Of a stretch of DNA of 64,000 nucleotides, positions 28,723 through 38,685 are shown one piece after another. This stretch comes from Bacteroidia bacterium (GTDB taxonomy: Bacteria > Bacteroidota > Bacteroidia > UKL13-3). A program made the position numbers and the translations under genes. Every line of letters starts with the position of its first letter. The first letter of the stretch is position 1. The stretch covers positions 23,990 to 87,989 of the forward strand of contig JACMQU010000183.1 of the NCBI GenBank assembly GCA_014376805.1, read 5' to 3'. Under the pieces are notes generated by a model. The model had not been told where the DNA came from. It searched no databases and saw only the letters and a list, made by a program, of their open reading frames with translations.

Positions 28723-28747
28723 AAAGTCTATCAATATGATAGGCTTT
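28723..28747 (-). promoter_or_regulatory. Palindrome upstream of the kdp promoter: activator site or regulator-gene terminator
   Basis: CTATCA-ATA-TGATAG with flanking AAAGT/GCTTT gives an 11-bp stem (one G-T pair) around three bases. Its centre lies about 85-90 bases upstream of the -24 element, the usual place for an NtrC-type enhancer. It is also 22 bases past the stop of the regulator gene, so it could instead end that transcript. Confidence 0.5.
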
Positions 28748-28768
28748 TCTCATTTTGGATAGGAGATA

Positions 28769-30115
28769 TTAATTTAGCCCATACTCTTCAAGTTTGCGAT
28801 ATAAGGTTGCAACTCCTATTTCTAATAGCCTTGCAGTTTCGGCTTTATTACCTTTAGCATACTTTAATACTTTTTGGATATGTTGCTTTTCTACACCAGT
28901 CATTGCAAAAGCAGAAAATGCACCGTTAGTTTTTACCGGTTGATTTTGGAGTTCGTAAGGCAGGAGCGATATAGTAAGATTATTTGTGGTTGATAGTATT
29001 ACACTGCGTTCAATTATATTTTTTAATTCTCTGATATTGCCCGGCCAGGTATATTTTTCCAATATTTCAACATATTCCTGCGAAACAGATAATGATTTTT
29101 TATTTGTTTTGGCCGAATACTCTAAGACGAAAAATTTTATTAAGGATTCAATGTCTTTTACTCTTTCTCTTAAAGGCGGTAAATGAATTTGAAAAACATT
29201 AAGCCTGTAGTAAAGGTCTGAACGAAAATGTTTTTCCTCACTTTCTTTTTTTAAGTCGCGGTTCGTCGCAGCAATAAGTCTGAAACTTACTTTTGTGATT
29301 TTAGTATCTCCGAGTTTTATAAATTCATTTGTTTCCAAAACACGGAGTAACTTGGCTTGTAATTCAACAGGCATTTCACCAATTTCATCTAAGAATAAGG
29401 TTCCTCCATTAGCTTCTTCAAGCAACCCTTTCTTATCTTTCACAGCACCCGTAAATGCACCTTGTTTGTAACCGAATAATTCACTTTCAATAATCTCTTT
29501 ACTAAAAGTACTGCAGTTAAGGGCAACGAAAGTTTTGTTTGCTCTGCTGCTAGCATTGTGTATGGCATGTGCAAATACTTCTTTCCCTGTTCCGGTTTCA
29601 CCGGTTAATAAAACAGTTGTGTCATTAGGGGCAACTTTTTTCGCTAGTTCAATAGCTTCCAGTATATTATTTGACCGTCCTATAACTGTTAAAAATGAAA
29701 ATTTATCGTTCACTTTTTTCTCGAGTTCATTTACTCTTTTCTGTAACTGCGCTTTCTCTACTGCACGGCTTAGTAATGGTATAATTCTTTCATGATCATC
29801 GCCCTTGGTTATATAATCAAAAGCACCGTTCTTAATTGCCTGCACCCCATCAGGTATATTGCCATAAGCAGTAAGCAAAATAATCTCGGTAAACGGGCAG
29901 AGGTTCTTTATGTTATTTATTAAATCCAGCCCGTTCCCATCAGGCAATTTAACATCGCAAAGAACAGCATCAATTTCGTGTTGCTCTAGTTTTTTTAAAG
30001 CAGTTTTACAATCAGGCGCTTCAAATACTTCATACCCTTCCGAACTGATAATTCGCCCAAAAAGATTCCGGAGTTTTTCATGATCATCAACGATAAGAAT
30101 ATTCCCTTTTTTCAT
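28769..30115 (-). CDS. NtrC-family sigma-54-dependent response regulator of the kdp locus
   Basis: A 448-residue regulator: receiver domain with phospho-acceptor Asp 54 (VLCDVKLPDG), AAA+ domain with Walker A GETGTGKE (about 172-179), the sigma-54-contacting GAFTGA loop (about 219-224), Walker B GGTLFLDEIGE, and a C-terminal Fis-type helix-turn-helix (KAETARLLEIGVATLYRKLEEYGL). It is not the OmpR-type KdpE of E. coli. It stands directly upstream of the kdp operon, and the only kinase in the window is at the operon's far end. I chose ATG 30115 over an in-frame TTG at 30139. Confidence 0.92.
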   Translation of the reverse strand: MKKGNILIVDDHEKLRNLFGRIISSEGYEVFEAPDCKTALKKLEQHEIDAVLCDVKLPDGNGLDLINNIKNLCPFTEIILLTAYGNIPDGVQAIKNGAFDYITKGDDHERIIPLLSRAVEKAQLQKRVNELEKKVNDKFSFLTVIGRSNNILEAIELAKKVAPNDTTVLLTGETGTGKEVFAHAIHNASSRANKTFVALNCSTFSKEIIESELFGYKQGAFTGAVKDKKGLLEEANGGTLFLDEIGEMPVELQAKLLRVLETNEFIKLGDTKITKVSFRLIAATNRDLKKESEEKHFRSDLYYRLNVFQIHLPPLRERVKDIESLIKFFVLEYSAKTNKKSLSVSQEYVEILEKYTWPGNIRELKNIIERSVILSTTNNLTISLLPYELQNQPVKTNGAFSAFAMTGVEKQHIQKVLKYAKGNKAETARLLEIGVATLYRKLEEYGLN

Positions 30116-30120
30116 TGGAT

Positions 30121-30145
30121 CAAAGTTACAATATTCCAATTGGAA
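30121..30145 (-). promoter_or_regulatory. Regulator-gene promoter with a 12-bp palindrome
   Basis: On the minus strand TAACTTTG at 30128-30121 matches TAnnTTTG exactly. Just upstream, in the spacer, is the perfect palindrome TTCCAATTGGAA at 30134-30145. No good -33 TTTG is present, which is common where an activator or repressor binds. Autoregulation is inference. Confidence 0.4.
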
Positions 30146-30264
30146 CTAATTAAAAGTATGTTTGAATATTGTATTAGGCTATTTCAGATATCAACAAATA
30201 CTCAAAACTTCCGTTTCACATTCCCCCTCAAATTCCTTACAATTGATGCGTTAATATTAATAAC

Positions 30265-31698
30265 ATGGCATTAAGCAGATTTTGGTCCTATATTATTGTT
30301 TGCAGTATTGTTTATATTTTTTATATGCTGTTAACAGGTGGCATGTATAGTTTAGGAAGTCTGGTAAATGGTAAACAAAATGATCCGCTTGTGGTGGCTG
30401 AATTTACAACAGCCGCACTCAAACAACACGACTCAGTTTTGTTTAGCGGAATAGCTGCAAATAAGGGTTCAGGCCTGCAACATGGAGATACTTTATATCG
30501 CTTGCTCGATAACGGCATCATAGAAGCCAGCGTTGGTAAACAGGCAGCAGATGGAATTTTTGCTACGTGTAAAAATACAATCATGGATATATGGTTGCCG
30601 CTTATAGGTTATCTTACTTTTTTTTGCGGTCTGCTTAATTTATTAAATGATTCAAATGCCATCCGCAAATTAGCAGGATTATTGGCTCCTTTTTTTATAC
30701 GTATTTTCCCTGATCTGCCTAAGGGGCATTCTGCTTATGGTTATATGACGATGAATTTTGCTGCAAACTTTTTGGGTCTTGATAATGCTGCAACACCCTT
30801 TGGCTTAAAAGCCATGGAAAGTATGCAGGACGTTAATGAAGAAAAAGACAAAGCTTCCAATAGTCAGATTATGTTTCTGTGTTTGCATGCTGCAGGTTTA
30901 ACGTTAATTCCAACTTCCATTATTGGTTACAGGGCTGCACAAAATGCGGCTAATCCTGCAGATATTATGTTGCCTTGTATTATCACCTCTTTTATTGGAA
31001 CGCTGGCCGCTTTAATCTTTGTAAGCATTAAACAACGCATCAATTTAATTAACCTGGTGGTGTTAGGTTTTGTATGCGGGGTGAGTGCAGTTGTTGGTTT
31101 TCTGTTATTTTACGTAAACAAATTAAATGGCATCGAAAAATTTCATTTTACAGGAAACCTAAGCAATGGGGTGTTACTTTTTATCATCTTATTGATAGTA
31201 GCTTATTGCATTTTTCATGAAAAAATATTTAAGCTGAACCAAACAAATATTTTCGATTCTTTTGTTAATGGCGCAAAAGATGGATTTACAACTGGTGTGC
31301 GTGTTTTGCCTTATATGATTGCCATGTTAGTTGCCTTATGTATCTTTCGTAACTCAACTCTTATGACCATCGTAATGAATGGCATTGCATCCATGTTAAA
31401 TGTATTCAGGGTTGATCCCGAAGTTATCAATGCGATACCTGTTGCCATTATGCGTCCGTTTAGCGCAGGAGGTTCACGCGGCTTTATGTTAGATGCCATG
31501 AAAACCTACGGGCCGGATAGTTTAACCGGGCAATTATCTTGTCTTTTTCAGGGTGCTGCTGAAACAACTTTTTATGTAGTGGCTTTATATTTTGGTTCAG
31601 TAGGGGTAAAAAACACACGCTATACTTTAGGCATTATGTTGCTGGTAGATCTGGTGTGTGTACTAAGTGGAATCTTTGTATGTAAATTGTATTTTTAA
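30265..31698 (+). CDS. SpmA-SpmB fusion membrane protein (Gate/nucleoside-recognition domains)
   Basis: A 477-residue polytopic protein. The N-terminal half matches SpmA (about 95-220: WLPLIGYLTFFCGLLNLLND and MNFAANFLGLDNAATPFGLKAM), and the C-terminal half matches SpmB (about 330-470: GAKDGFTTGVRVLPYMIAMLVALCIFR, MRPFSAGGSRGFMLDAM and the final span). In Bacillus, SpmA and SpmB are separate spore-maturation proteins; fused forms occur in non-sporing Bacteroidota, where the role is unknown but transport through Gate domains is suspected. It is divergent from the kdp regulator. Confidence 0.85.
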   Translation: MALSRFWSYIIVCSIVYIFYMLLTGGMYSLGSLVNGKQNDPLVVAEFTTAALKQHDSVLFSGIAANKGSGLQHGDTLYRLLDNGIIEASVGKQAADGIFATCKNTIMDIWLPLIGYLTFFCGLLNLLNDSNAIRKLAGLLAPFFIRIFPDLPKGHSAYGYMTMNFAANFLGLDNAATPFGLKAMESMQDVNEEKDKASNSQIMFLCLHAAGLTLIPTSIIGYRAAQNAANPADIMLPCIITSFIGTLAALIFVSIKQRINLINLVVLGFVCGVSAVVGFLLFYVNKLNGIEKFHFTGNLSNGVLLFIILLIVAYCIFHEKIFKLNQTNIFDSFVNGAKDGFTTGVRVLPYMIAMLVALCIFRNSTLMTIVMNGIASMLNVFRVDPEVINAIPVAIMRPFSAGGSRGFMLDAMKTYGPDSLTGQLSCLFQGAAETTFYVVALYFGSVGVKNTRYTLGIMLLVDLVCVLSGIFVCKLYF

Positions 31699-31782
31699 CA
31701 GCGGTATCAATTAGATGTAAAATATAAAAAGTTGCAGCTAAAAAAACAACTTATTCAACTAAGCTTAATATATAATTTTGAA

Positions 31783-32790
31783 TTAAGCAGGCTGTCCCGC
31801 CTGCTGCATTATTATTCCTTCAACACTACTAATCAAGTTATATTCTACACCAAACATCAGCGCTAAATTTCTGCGTTCATGCCCGCAAGGTGCGCCAAAA
31901 AACACCGGATAATTATAGGTTGAAATACTTTCCGCAATAATCTCATAAGCACTTTTACCAAATGGAATGATATTGTCTTTCATATCGCTCATATCGCCTA
32001 CCACCAATGCTTTCAGGTGTTTAAGTTTACCTGAGCGTTTAAGGCCCTGCATCATCCGGTCTATATGATAAAGGTATTCATCAAGGTCTTCCAAAAACAA
32101 AATTTTATCTGTTAAATCTGTTTCACTTTTTGAACCAAGAATAGAATATAATACAGATAAATTACCACCGGTTAATATGCCGGAAACATTTTTTTCATGT
32201 TGGTTCAGGCTGTGTTTTAAAAATGTAATTTCATTTGGTTCAGCAAAAATAACTTTGCGTAAGCTTTCTATGCTTTCGTTATGAGCACGTTCTGTTTGCA
32301 TATTAAAAGCCATAATTGCATGAATGGAGGGCAGCTTAAAATTTGTAAAAATATGCGCGTGTAACACTGTTATATCACTATAACCTATAATCCATTTAGG
32401 AGTGTCATTAAATGCGGTAAAATCTAAGGCATCTATTATTCTCACGGTACCATATCCACCTCTTGCGCAAAAAATTGCCTTTATAGAAGGATCATCTAAT
32501 ACCAGTTGTAAACTTTTCGATCTAATGTTATCGTTACCCGCATATTGGTTTTCCTCTTCAAAAAGATAAGGTGCGAAAACTACCTCCAAACCCCAGCCTT
32601 TTAAAATTGAAACGGCATTGGTTATTTCTGTCTCATTAATTTTACGGGCAGTTGCTACTATGGCTATTTTATCTCCTTTCTCAAGTGGTTTGCGAAGTAA
32701 ATTTACCTTCACAGCTTGCGCTTGTTTTGCCGGAAGCTTATCTTCTGCCGTTTGCTGCACCGGAATATGTGTTATAGCAACTTGCCGCAT
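31783..32790 (-). CDS. LD-carboxypeptidase (peptidase family S66)
   Basis: A 335-residue S66 enzyme, which trims the terminal D-alanine from murein tetrapeptides during peptidoglycan recycling. Family marks are LEKGDKIAIVATARKI (start of the first domain), FCARGGYGTVRIID, the nucleophile-elbow motif GYSDITVLH, GILTGGNLSVLYSILGS and the C-terminal PVFFGAPCGHERRNLALMFG with the expected His. About 35 extra residues precede the domain, without a signal peptide, so it is probably cytosolic. Confidence 0.88.
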   Translation of the reverse strand: MRQVAITHIPVQQTAEDKLPAKQAQAVKVNLLRKPLEKGDKIAIVATARKINETEITNAVSILKGWGLEVVFAPYLFEEENQYAGNDNIRSKSLQLVLDDPSIKAIFCARGGYGTVRIIDALDFTAFNDTPKWIIGYSDITVLHAHIFTNFKLPSIHAIMAFNMQTERAHNESIESLRKVIFAEPNEITFLKHSLNQHEKNVSGILTGGNLSVLYSILGSKSETDLTDKILFLEDLDEYLYHIDRMMQGLKRSGKLKHLKALVVGDMSDMKDNIIPFGKSAYEIIAESISTYNYPVFFGAPCGHERRNLALMFGVEYNLISSVEGIIMQQAGQPA

Positions 32791-32910
32791 TTTTTATTGC
32801 AATATATATACAGTTGTATGCTTAACCCCGGATGTGCTTAAAAGTATCATTTATTTTGTGAAAAATTAGCGCTTCACTTTGCTTTTTTAAGGTCATTTTG
32901 AAGTCAGTGT

Positions 32911-34005
32911 TTAAGAGTATTTTTCATTAAATTTAATTTTGATGTCGGTGGCTACCTCTTTCACTTCCTGTTCTTTATTTTTATCACAAATCAGCAGCAC
33001 ATCGGGGGTATCAATTACAATCAGATCTCTCACACTATTTAAAACTACTATTTTGTTTTGAGACACTTGTCCGTTGTTTACCATGCAACCGGTAGTATCA
33101 TAAAATAAAATGTTCTTTCCTTTGGCTACATTTTCTTTCGGGTCTTTATCAGATATTTCATAAAGGGATGTCCATGTACCCAAATCGCTCCAGCCAAATT
33201 CGCTGGGTATAACAAAAACATTATTTGCTTTTTCCATTATTCCGTAATCGATAGAAATATTGCGGGTTTGTTCATAAATTTGCTGCATAGTTTCGGTTTC
33301 CATGGGTGTAAAATAACTTTCCAGTGCATCTTTAAACATTACAAACTGTTCGGGTAAATGCTCTTTAAAAGCACTTTTAATACTTGAAATACTCCATACA
33401 AAAATACCTGCATTCCATAAAAAATCTCCACTTTCTACAAAAGTTTTAGCCAGTTCCAAACTAGGTTTCTCGGTAAATGTTTTAACCTTAAACATGTTTT
33501 TATCTTTGTGTTCATCCAGATACTGAATATAGCCATAGCCTGTATCGGGCCGGCTTGGGCGAATACCTAAGGTAACAAGGGCAGGATTTTTTTTCGCAAA
33601 CTCCATTGCCAGTTCCACTTTTTCCATAAAGGCAGGTTCTTCTAAAATTAAATGGTCGCTTGGTGCTATAAGGCAAACGGCATGGGTATTAATCTTACTT
33701 ATTTTACCACAGGCATAAGCAATGCATGCAGCGGTGTTTTTACCCATTGGTTCACCCAAAATTTGTTGCCCCTCTATACCCGGAAGCTGCTCTTTTACCA
33801 GGCTAATATAGGCAGCATTGGTAACTATATAAATATTTTCGGGAAGGAAATTCCTTAAAAAACGTTGATATGTTTGTTGCAACAATGACTTCCCTACTCC
33901 CAGAATATCTAAAAACTGTTTCGGATAATTGCTCCTGCTACTTGGCCAAAAGCGGCTTCCAACGCCACCCGCCATTATTATAGCATAGTTATTTTTATTC
34001 TGCAT
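32911..34005 (-). CDS. Mannose-1-phosphate guanylyltransferase
   Basis: A 364-residue nucleotidyltransferase that makes GDP-mannose from GTP and mannose 1-phosphate for surface glycans. It has the pyrophosphorylase signature MAGGVGSRFWPSSRSNYPKQF at the N-terminus, the FTEKP motif, DFLWNAGIFVW and EFGWSDLGTW. It lacks the C-terminal isomerase domain of bifunctional ManC. It is transcribed away from recQ. Confidence 0.92.
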   Translation of the reverse strand: MQNKNNYAIIMAGGVGSRFWPSSRSNYPKQFLDILGVGKSLLQQTYQRFLRNFLPENIYIVTNAAYISLVKEQLPGIEGQQILGEPMGKNTAACIAYACGKISKINTHAVCLIAPSDHLILEEPAFMEKVELAMEFAKKNPALVTLGIRPSRPDTGYGYIQYLDEHKDKNMFKVKTFTEKPSLELAKTFVESGDFLWNAGIFVWSISSIKSAFKEHLPEQFVMFKDALESYFTPMETETMQQIYEQTRNISIDYGIMEKANNVFVIPSEFGWSDLGTWTSLYEISDKDPKENVAKGKNILFYDTTGCMVNNGQVSQNKIVVLNSVRDLIVIDTPDVLLICDKNKEQEVKEVATDIKIKFNEKYS

Positions 34006-34228
34006 ATCTGGTAAATCTTAAAATTGTTTTTCTTACGGTAACATTTGAAAAAACTGGCGCGAATATAATTAAAGTATATAGCTTTCCGAATGGAATGAAA
34101 AATGCTTCAAACGCTTCTGCACGATTAAAGTTTTACTTGTACAAATAAATATAGTTTTTGTAATTATTATTTTATTAAACCAGTTATTAATATTAACTTT
34201 CCTAACTTTTTTATAAAGCAACAGATAT

Positions 34229-36448
34229 ATGGCGATAGCGAAACGTGTAAAGGAAAAATCTACTTTAGAGAAGATAGATTTGAAGGAAGCACTTAGAAAT
34301 TATTTTGGGTTTGATAGTTTTAAAGGTGAACAGGAAGAAATCATTCAGAATTTATTAAGCGGCAAGGATACTTTTGTAATTATGCCTACCGGAGGCGGAA
34401 AATCGGTTTGTTACCAGTTACCTGCACTAATTATGCCCGGAACGGCAATTATTATTTCTCCTCTCATTGCCCTGATGAAGAATCAGGTTGATGCTATCCG
34501 CTCTCTTTCTCATGAGAGTGTGGCCCATTTTTTAAACTCTTCACTCAATAAGGGGGAGATTACGCTGGTTAAAAAGGATATTAATGAGGGTAATACCAAA
34601 ATGTTATATATAGCGCCAGAAACGCTGAAAAAGGATGAAACGATTGAATTTTTGAAGAATATTGACATCTCTTTTGTTGCTATTGATGAAGCACATTGTA
34701 TCTCGGAATGGGGCCATGATTTCAGACCTGAATACCGACGGATCAAAGCAATGGTAAAAGAGATAAAAGACGTGCCTATGATTGCTCTAACGGCTACAGC
34801 CACTCCAAAGGTGCAAAGTGATATTATCAAAAACCTTCAAATGACGGATGCTACAGTTTTCAAATCCTCATTTAACAGAAACAATTTGTATTATGAAGTA
34901 CGGTCGAAGGGCAAAAAAGGCGAGGCAATAAAGGAAATTGTATCGTATATTAAAACAAAACCGGGCAAAACGGGTATAATTTATTGCCTGAGCCGCAAAC
35001 GAGTAGATGAAATTGCCGGGATTCTGCAAGCTAACGGAATTAAAGCGTTACCCTACCATGCCGGCCTTGATGCTAAGGTACGCGCGGATCATCAGGACCG
35101 CTTTTTGATGGAAGATGCAGATGTTATTGTGGCTACTATAGCTTTTGGTATGGGCATTGATAAGCCGGATGTGCGTTTTGTAATTCATTATGATATTCCA
35201 AAAAGTATTGAGGGTTATTATCAGGAAACCGGAAGGGGTGGAAGAGATGGTTTGGAAGGGGAATGTATTTTGTTTTATAATCCTGCGGATATAGAAAAGC
35301 TGGAAAAGTTTTTGAAAGATAAACCTGTTGCTGAACGCGAAATTGGTGAGTTGCTGATTTTTGAAACTGAAGCTTTTGCCGAATCCGCCGCATGCAGAAG
35401 AAAGTTTTTACTACATTATTTTGGAGAAGAATATGACGATAAATGTTGTAACAAAATGTGCGATAACTGTCGCCATCCTAAAGAAAAAGTTGAAGGTAAA
35501 GATGCCGCAGTTATTGGCCTTAAACTGATTAAAGAAATCAAAGGAAAATACAATCTAAAGCATATTGTTGATATTATAACCGGTAACAAAACCCATGAAG
35601 TGGTTATGAGCGGCCATCATGAACTAAAAAACTTCGGAATTGGCAAAGACAAGGACGAAAATTACTGGAAATCAGTAATCAGACAACTGTTGTTGAGGGG
35701 AATGGTTACTAAAAACATTGAAAATTATGGCCTCATCAGCATTAATGAAGTAGGTGAATCTTACCTTAAAAAACCTCTTGCTTTTGAAATGGCCATTGAC
35801 CGTAAATTTGAACGCCATACCGATGCAGAGGAAGACGATAGCCAGGTGGAAGCCGTTTATGATGAAGTAATGTTTAGCATCTTGAAAGATTTATGTAAAA
35901 AGGTGGCAAAGGTTAAAAATCTTCCCCCTTATATCGTATTTCAGGATCCCTCATTACAGGAAATGGCTTTTAAGTATCCTATTACCATGGAGGAACTTTC
36001 TAAAATTACGGGTGTAAGTACCGGTAAGGCTGCTAAGTTTGGCAAAGAATTTTTAGAAGTAATCAGCAAATATGTAACAGAAAACAATATTGAGCGCACT
36101 GAAGATGTAACCATTAAATCGGTAGTGAACAAATCTGCACGCAAAATTGCCATTATCACTAATATAGATAAGCGCGTTTCGCTTGATGATATTGCGCGCG
36201 GTCAAGGTATAAAAAAAGAAGAACTCCTCGAAGAAATTGAAAATATTGTGAATAGTGGTACCAAATTAAACCTCAAAAAATATGTAAATGAGGTAACTGA
36301 GGAAGAGGTTGTTGATGAAGTTATGGACTTCTTCAGAAAAACTAATGATGATGTAATGAATAAAGCAGGTAAAGAATATGGCGAGGAATTTAGTAAAGAT
36401 GACTTGCAGTTAATGCATATTCATTTTGTTAGTGAAATGGCTAACTAA
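34229..36448 (+). CDS. recQ: ATP-dependent DNA helicase RecQ
   Basis: A 739-residue helicase: Walker A MPTGGGKS (Lys 58), DEAH at 153-156, helicase C-terminal motifs ([31 protein letters not shown]), zinc-binding RQC cysteines ([22 protein letters not shown]), a winged helix and an HRDC domain (about 555-630). A 100-residue tail carries an extra helix-turn-helix-like segment. It unwinds DNA during recombination and fork repair. Length fits the longer RecQ form in this phylum. Confidence 0.95.
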   Translation: MAIAKRVKEKSTLEKIDLKEALRNYFGFDSFKGEQEEIIQNLLSGKDTFVIMPTGGGKSVCYQLPALIMPGTAIIISPLIALMKNQVDAIRSLSHESVAHFLNSSLNKGEITLVKKDINEGNTKMLYIAPETLKKDETIEFLKNIDISFVAIDEAHCISEWGHDFRPEYRRIKAMVKEIKDVPMIALTATATPKVQSDIIKNLQMTDATVFKSSFNRNNLYYEVRSKGKKGEAIKEIVSYIKTKPGKTGIIYCLSRKRVDEIAGILQANGIKALPYHAGLDAKVRADHQDRFLMEDADVIVATIAFGMGIDKPDVRFVIHYDIPKSIEGYYQETGRGGRDGLEGECILFYNPADIEKLEKFLKDKPVAEREIGELLIFETEAFAESAACRRKFLLHYFGEEYDDKCCNKMCDNCRHPKEKVEGKDAAVIGLKLIKEIKGKYNLKHIVDIITGNKTHEVVMSGHHELKNFGIGKDKDENYWKSVIRQLLLRGMVTKNIENYGLISINEVGESYLKKPLAFEMAIDRKFERHTDAEEDDSQVEAVYDEVMFSILKDLCKKVAKVKNLPPYIVFQDPSLQEMAFKYPITMEELSKITGVSTGKAAKFGKEFLEVISKYVTENNIERTEDVTIKSVVNKSARKIAIITNIDKRVSLDDIARGQGIKKEELLEEIENIVNSGTKLNLKKYVNEVTEEEVVDEVMDFFRKTNDDVMNKAGKEYGEEFSKDDLQLMHIHFVSEMAN

Positions 36449-36509
36449 TTAGATGCTGAAAACCTGATAGCCCGTTTAAACATTATTATTTTATAATAAA
36501 AATTTACCT

Positions 36510-36538
36510 TTTGTTTTTAAATGGTATTGATACATTTG
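36510..36538 (+). promoter_or_regulatory. Promoter of kup
   Basis: TTTG at 36510-36513, a 17-base spacer, then TACATTTG at 36531-36538, a full match to TAnnTTTG. It lies 32 bases upstream of the kup GTG. Confidence 0.55.
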
Positions 36539-36570
36539 TAATCGGATTTTTTATACTTTGATAAGTAAAA

Positions 36571-38571
36571 GTGACTAACCAAAATAATAACGCACACCAT
36601 AGAAGCCTCAATACCCTCACCGTTGGCGGATTAGTAATTGCCCTGGGAATCATTTATGGCGATATAGGTACTTCTCCACTTTATGTAATGAAGGCCATAA
36701 TTGGCGACAAAATTATAACTAAAGAGTTAATTTATGGCGGTCTTTCATGCATATTCTGGACATTAACCCTGCAAACTACTATTAAGTATGTAATTATTAC
36801 CTTACGTGCAGATAACAATGGTGAAGGAGGAATTTTTTCATTGTACGCTCTTGTTCGCAGGCGAAGGCCTCATTTAATTTTACCAGCCATAATTGGTGGC
36901 TGTGCACTATTAGCTGATGGTGTTATAACCCCTCCCATATCAGTGGCATCTGCTGTAGAAGGATTGCGAATTATCAGGCCCGACATTCATACAGTGCCAA
37001 TTGTTCTAGCAATTATTACCTTGTTATTTCTCATTCAGCGTGTGGGAAGCAGCTTAGTAGGTAAAGCTTTTGGTCCGGTAATGTTTGTATGGTTTGCTAT
37101 GTTGGGCTTCCTCGGTATCACAAATATCGGTCAGCATCCCGATGTGTTAAATTGCCTCAACCCCTATTATGCATATAATTTATTGGTAAATTATCCTGAA
37201 GGATTCTGGATCTTAGGTGCAGTGTTTTTATGCACAACTGGAGCTGAAGCTTTATATTCCGATCTAGGTCATTGTGGCCGTCAGAATATTCGAATCAGTT
37301 GGATTTTTGTGAAGTCAACCTTACTGCTCAATTATTTCGGACAAGGGGCAAAACTTCTTACAATTGAAGGACAACCTTTGGGTGATATGAATCCATTTTA
37401 TTCATTGATGCCCGATAGTTTTCTGCCTTATGGTATTGCAATTGCAACACTGGCAGCCATTATTGCCAGTCAGGCTTTAATAAGTGGATCCTTCACCTTA
37501 ATTTCTGAAGCTATCAGGTTAAATTTATGGCCAAAAGTAAGTATTAAATATCCATCAGATTTAAAAGGACAGTTATATGTACCCAGTGCAAATTGGTTGC
37601 TTTGGGCCGGTTGTATGTGGGTTGTTATTTACTTCAGAGAATCATCTAATATGGAGGCGGCTTATGGTTTAGCCATCACTATTGCCATGCTGTCTACTAC
37701 TTTTTTATTAGCCAATTATTTAAGAGCTAAAAAATTTAACAGGTTCCTGGTTGCAGGTTTATTGCTTGTTTATGTTTCCATAGAAGGTTCATTTCTGATC
37801 GCAAATTTAATTAAGTTTAAACATGGTGGCTGGTTCAGTTTATTGTTAAGTAGCTTATTTATTGCAGTTATGTGGATCTGGTTTAAAGGAAGAAAAATTA
37901 AAAACAGGCTTACCGAATTTGTTACCCTTAAAAATTATATTCCTGTACTTAAAGAGCTAAGTAAAGATGAATCAATCGCAAAATATTCAACCCACTTGGT
38001 TTATTTAACAAGTGCCGACACCTTACTCGAGGTGGAGTCTAAGGTAATGTATTCTATCTTACAAAAACAGCCAAAACGGGCAGATATTTATTGGTTTGTA
38101 CATATCAATGTTGATGAAAAGCCATATACCATGGAATACAAAGTTGATCACATTGTATCTAACGATATTATCAAAATTGATTTTAGGTTAGGCTTCAGGA
38201 TTGAGCAAAAAATAAATTTTTATTTTAGGAAAGTGGTTGAAGAGTTGGTAAAAAATGGGGAAGTTGATGTTACTTCACGCTACAATTCTTTGCGCGAACA
38301 AAACATAACCGGAGATTTTAGATTTGTTGTATTAAAACGTCATCTCTCTCACGAAAACGAATTAAACGGGTTTGAAAGATGGATAATGGATGCCTATTTT
38401 ACATTAGATCACTTTAGCCTAAGTGAAGAGAAAGCATTCGGATTAGATACTTCATCAGTTACGGTAGAAAAGGTGCCATTAGTTATTACTCCGGTAAGGG
38501 AGTTTAAACTGAAACGCGTTTATGATAAAACACCTAATTTTAGGCAAGATATACCTCCCCCAAAAATTTAA
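36571..38571 (+). CDS. kup: KUP-family low-affinity K+ uptake transporter
   Basis: A 666-residue membrane protein with the hallmark GIIYGDIGTSPLYVMKAI near residue 30, about twelve membrane spans to residue 450, and a cytosolic C-terminal domain. ADNNGEGGIFSLYALVRR and GALYSDLGHCGRQNIRISW (with E before ALYS) are the KUP signatures. It carries out proton-coupled K+ uptake at ordinary K+ levels and so complements the Kdp pump. The start is GTG; it has its own promoter. Confidence 0.95.
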   Translation: MTNQNNNAHHRSLNTLTVGGLVIALGIIYGDIGTSPLYVMKAIIGDKIITKELIYGGLSCIFWTLTLQTTIKYVIITLRADNNGEGGIFSLYALVRRRRPHLILPAIIGGCALLADGVITPPISVASAVEGLRIIRPDIHTVPIVLAIITLLFLIQRVGSSLVGKAFGPVMFVWFAMLGFLGITNIGQHPDVLNCLNPYYAYNLLVNYPEGFWILGAVFLCTTGAEALYSDLGHCGRQNIRISWIFVKSTLLLNYFGQGAKLLTIEGQPLGDMNPFYSLMPDSFLPYGIAIATLAAIIASQALISGSFTLISEAIRLNLWPKVSIKYPSDLKGQLYVPSANWLLWAGCMWVVIYFRESSNMEAAYGLAITIAMLSTTFLLANYLRAKKFNRFLVAGLLLVYVSIEGSFLIANLIKFKHGGWFSLLLSSLFIAVMWIWFKGRKIKNRLTEFVTLKNYIPVLKELSKDESIAKYSTHLVYLTSADTLLEVESKVMYSILQKQPKRADIYWFVHINVDEKPYTMEYKVDHIVSNDIIKIDFRLGFRIEQKINFYFRKVVEELVKNGEVDVTSRYNSLREQNITGDFRFVVLKRHLSHENELNGFERWIMDAYFTLDHFSLSEEKAFGLDTSSVTVEKVPLVITPVREFKLKRVYDKTPNFRQDIPPPKI

Positions 38572-38685
38572 TTAGTGGCTGTTCGAAATGCAAGTTTTTT
38601 TACAACCTTTTCCGCTTTTAGTCAAGATTTTGATGAATGTATTGTTAAGTCCTCAGGGTAGTTTTCAGACACTAATAACGATCAA

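Noticed and set aside
36539..36555. Second -7-like box (TATACTTTG) close to the kup start
   Set aside because: Its spacing is one base off and there is no -33 partner; the box at 36531-36538 has both elements.
38572..38685. Short plus-strand frame after kup that resembles the end of a signal peptide and about 12 mature residues (SAFSQDFDEC)
   Set aside because: No start codon, stops within about 25 codons and no homologous tail nearby; too little to call a remnant.
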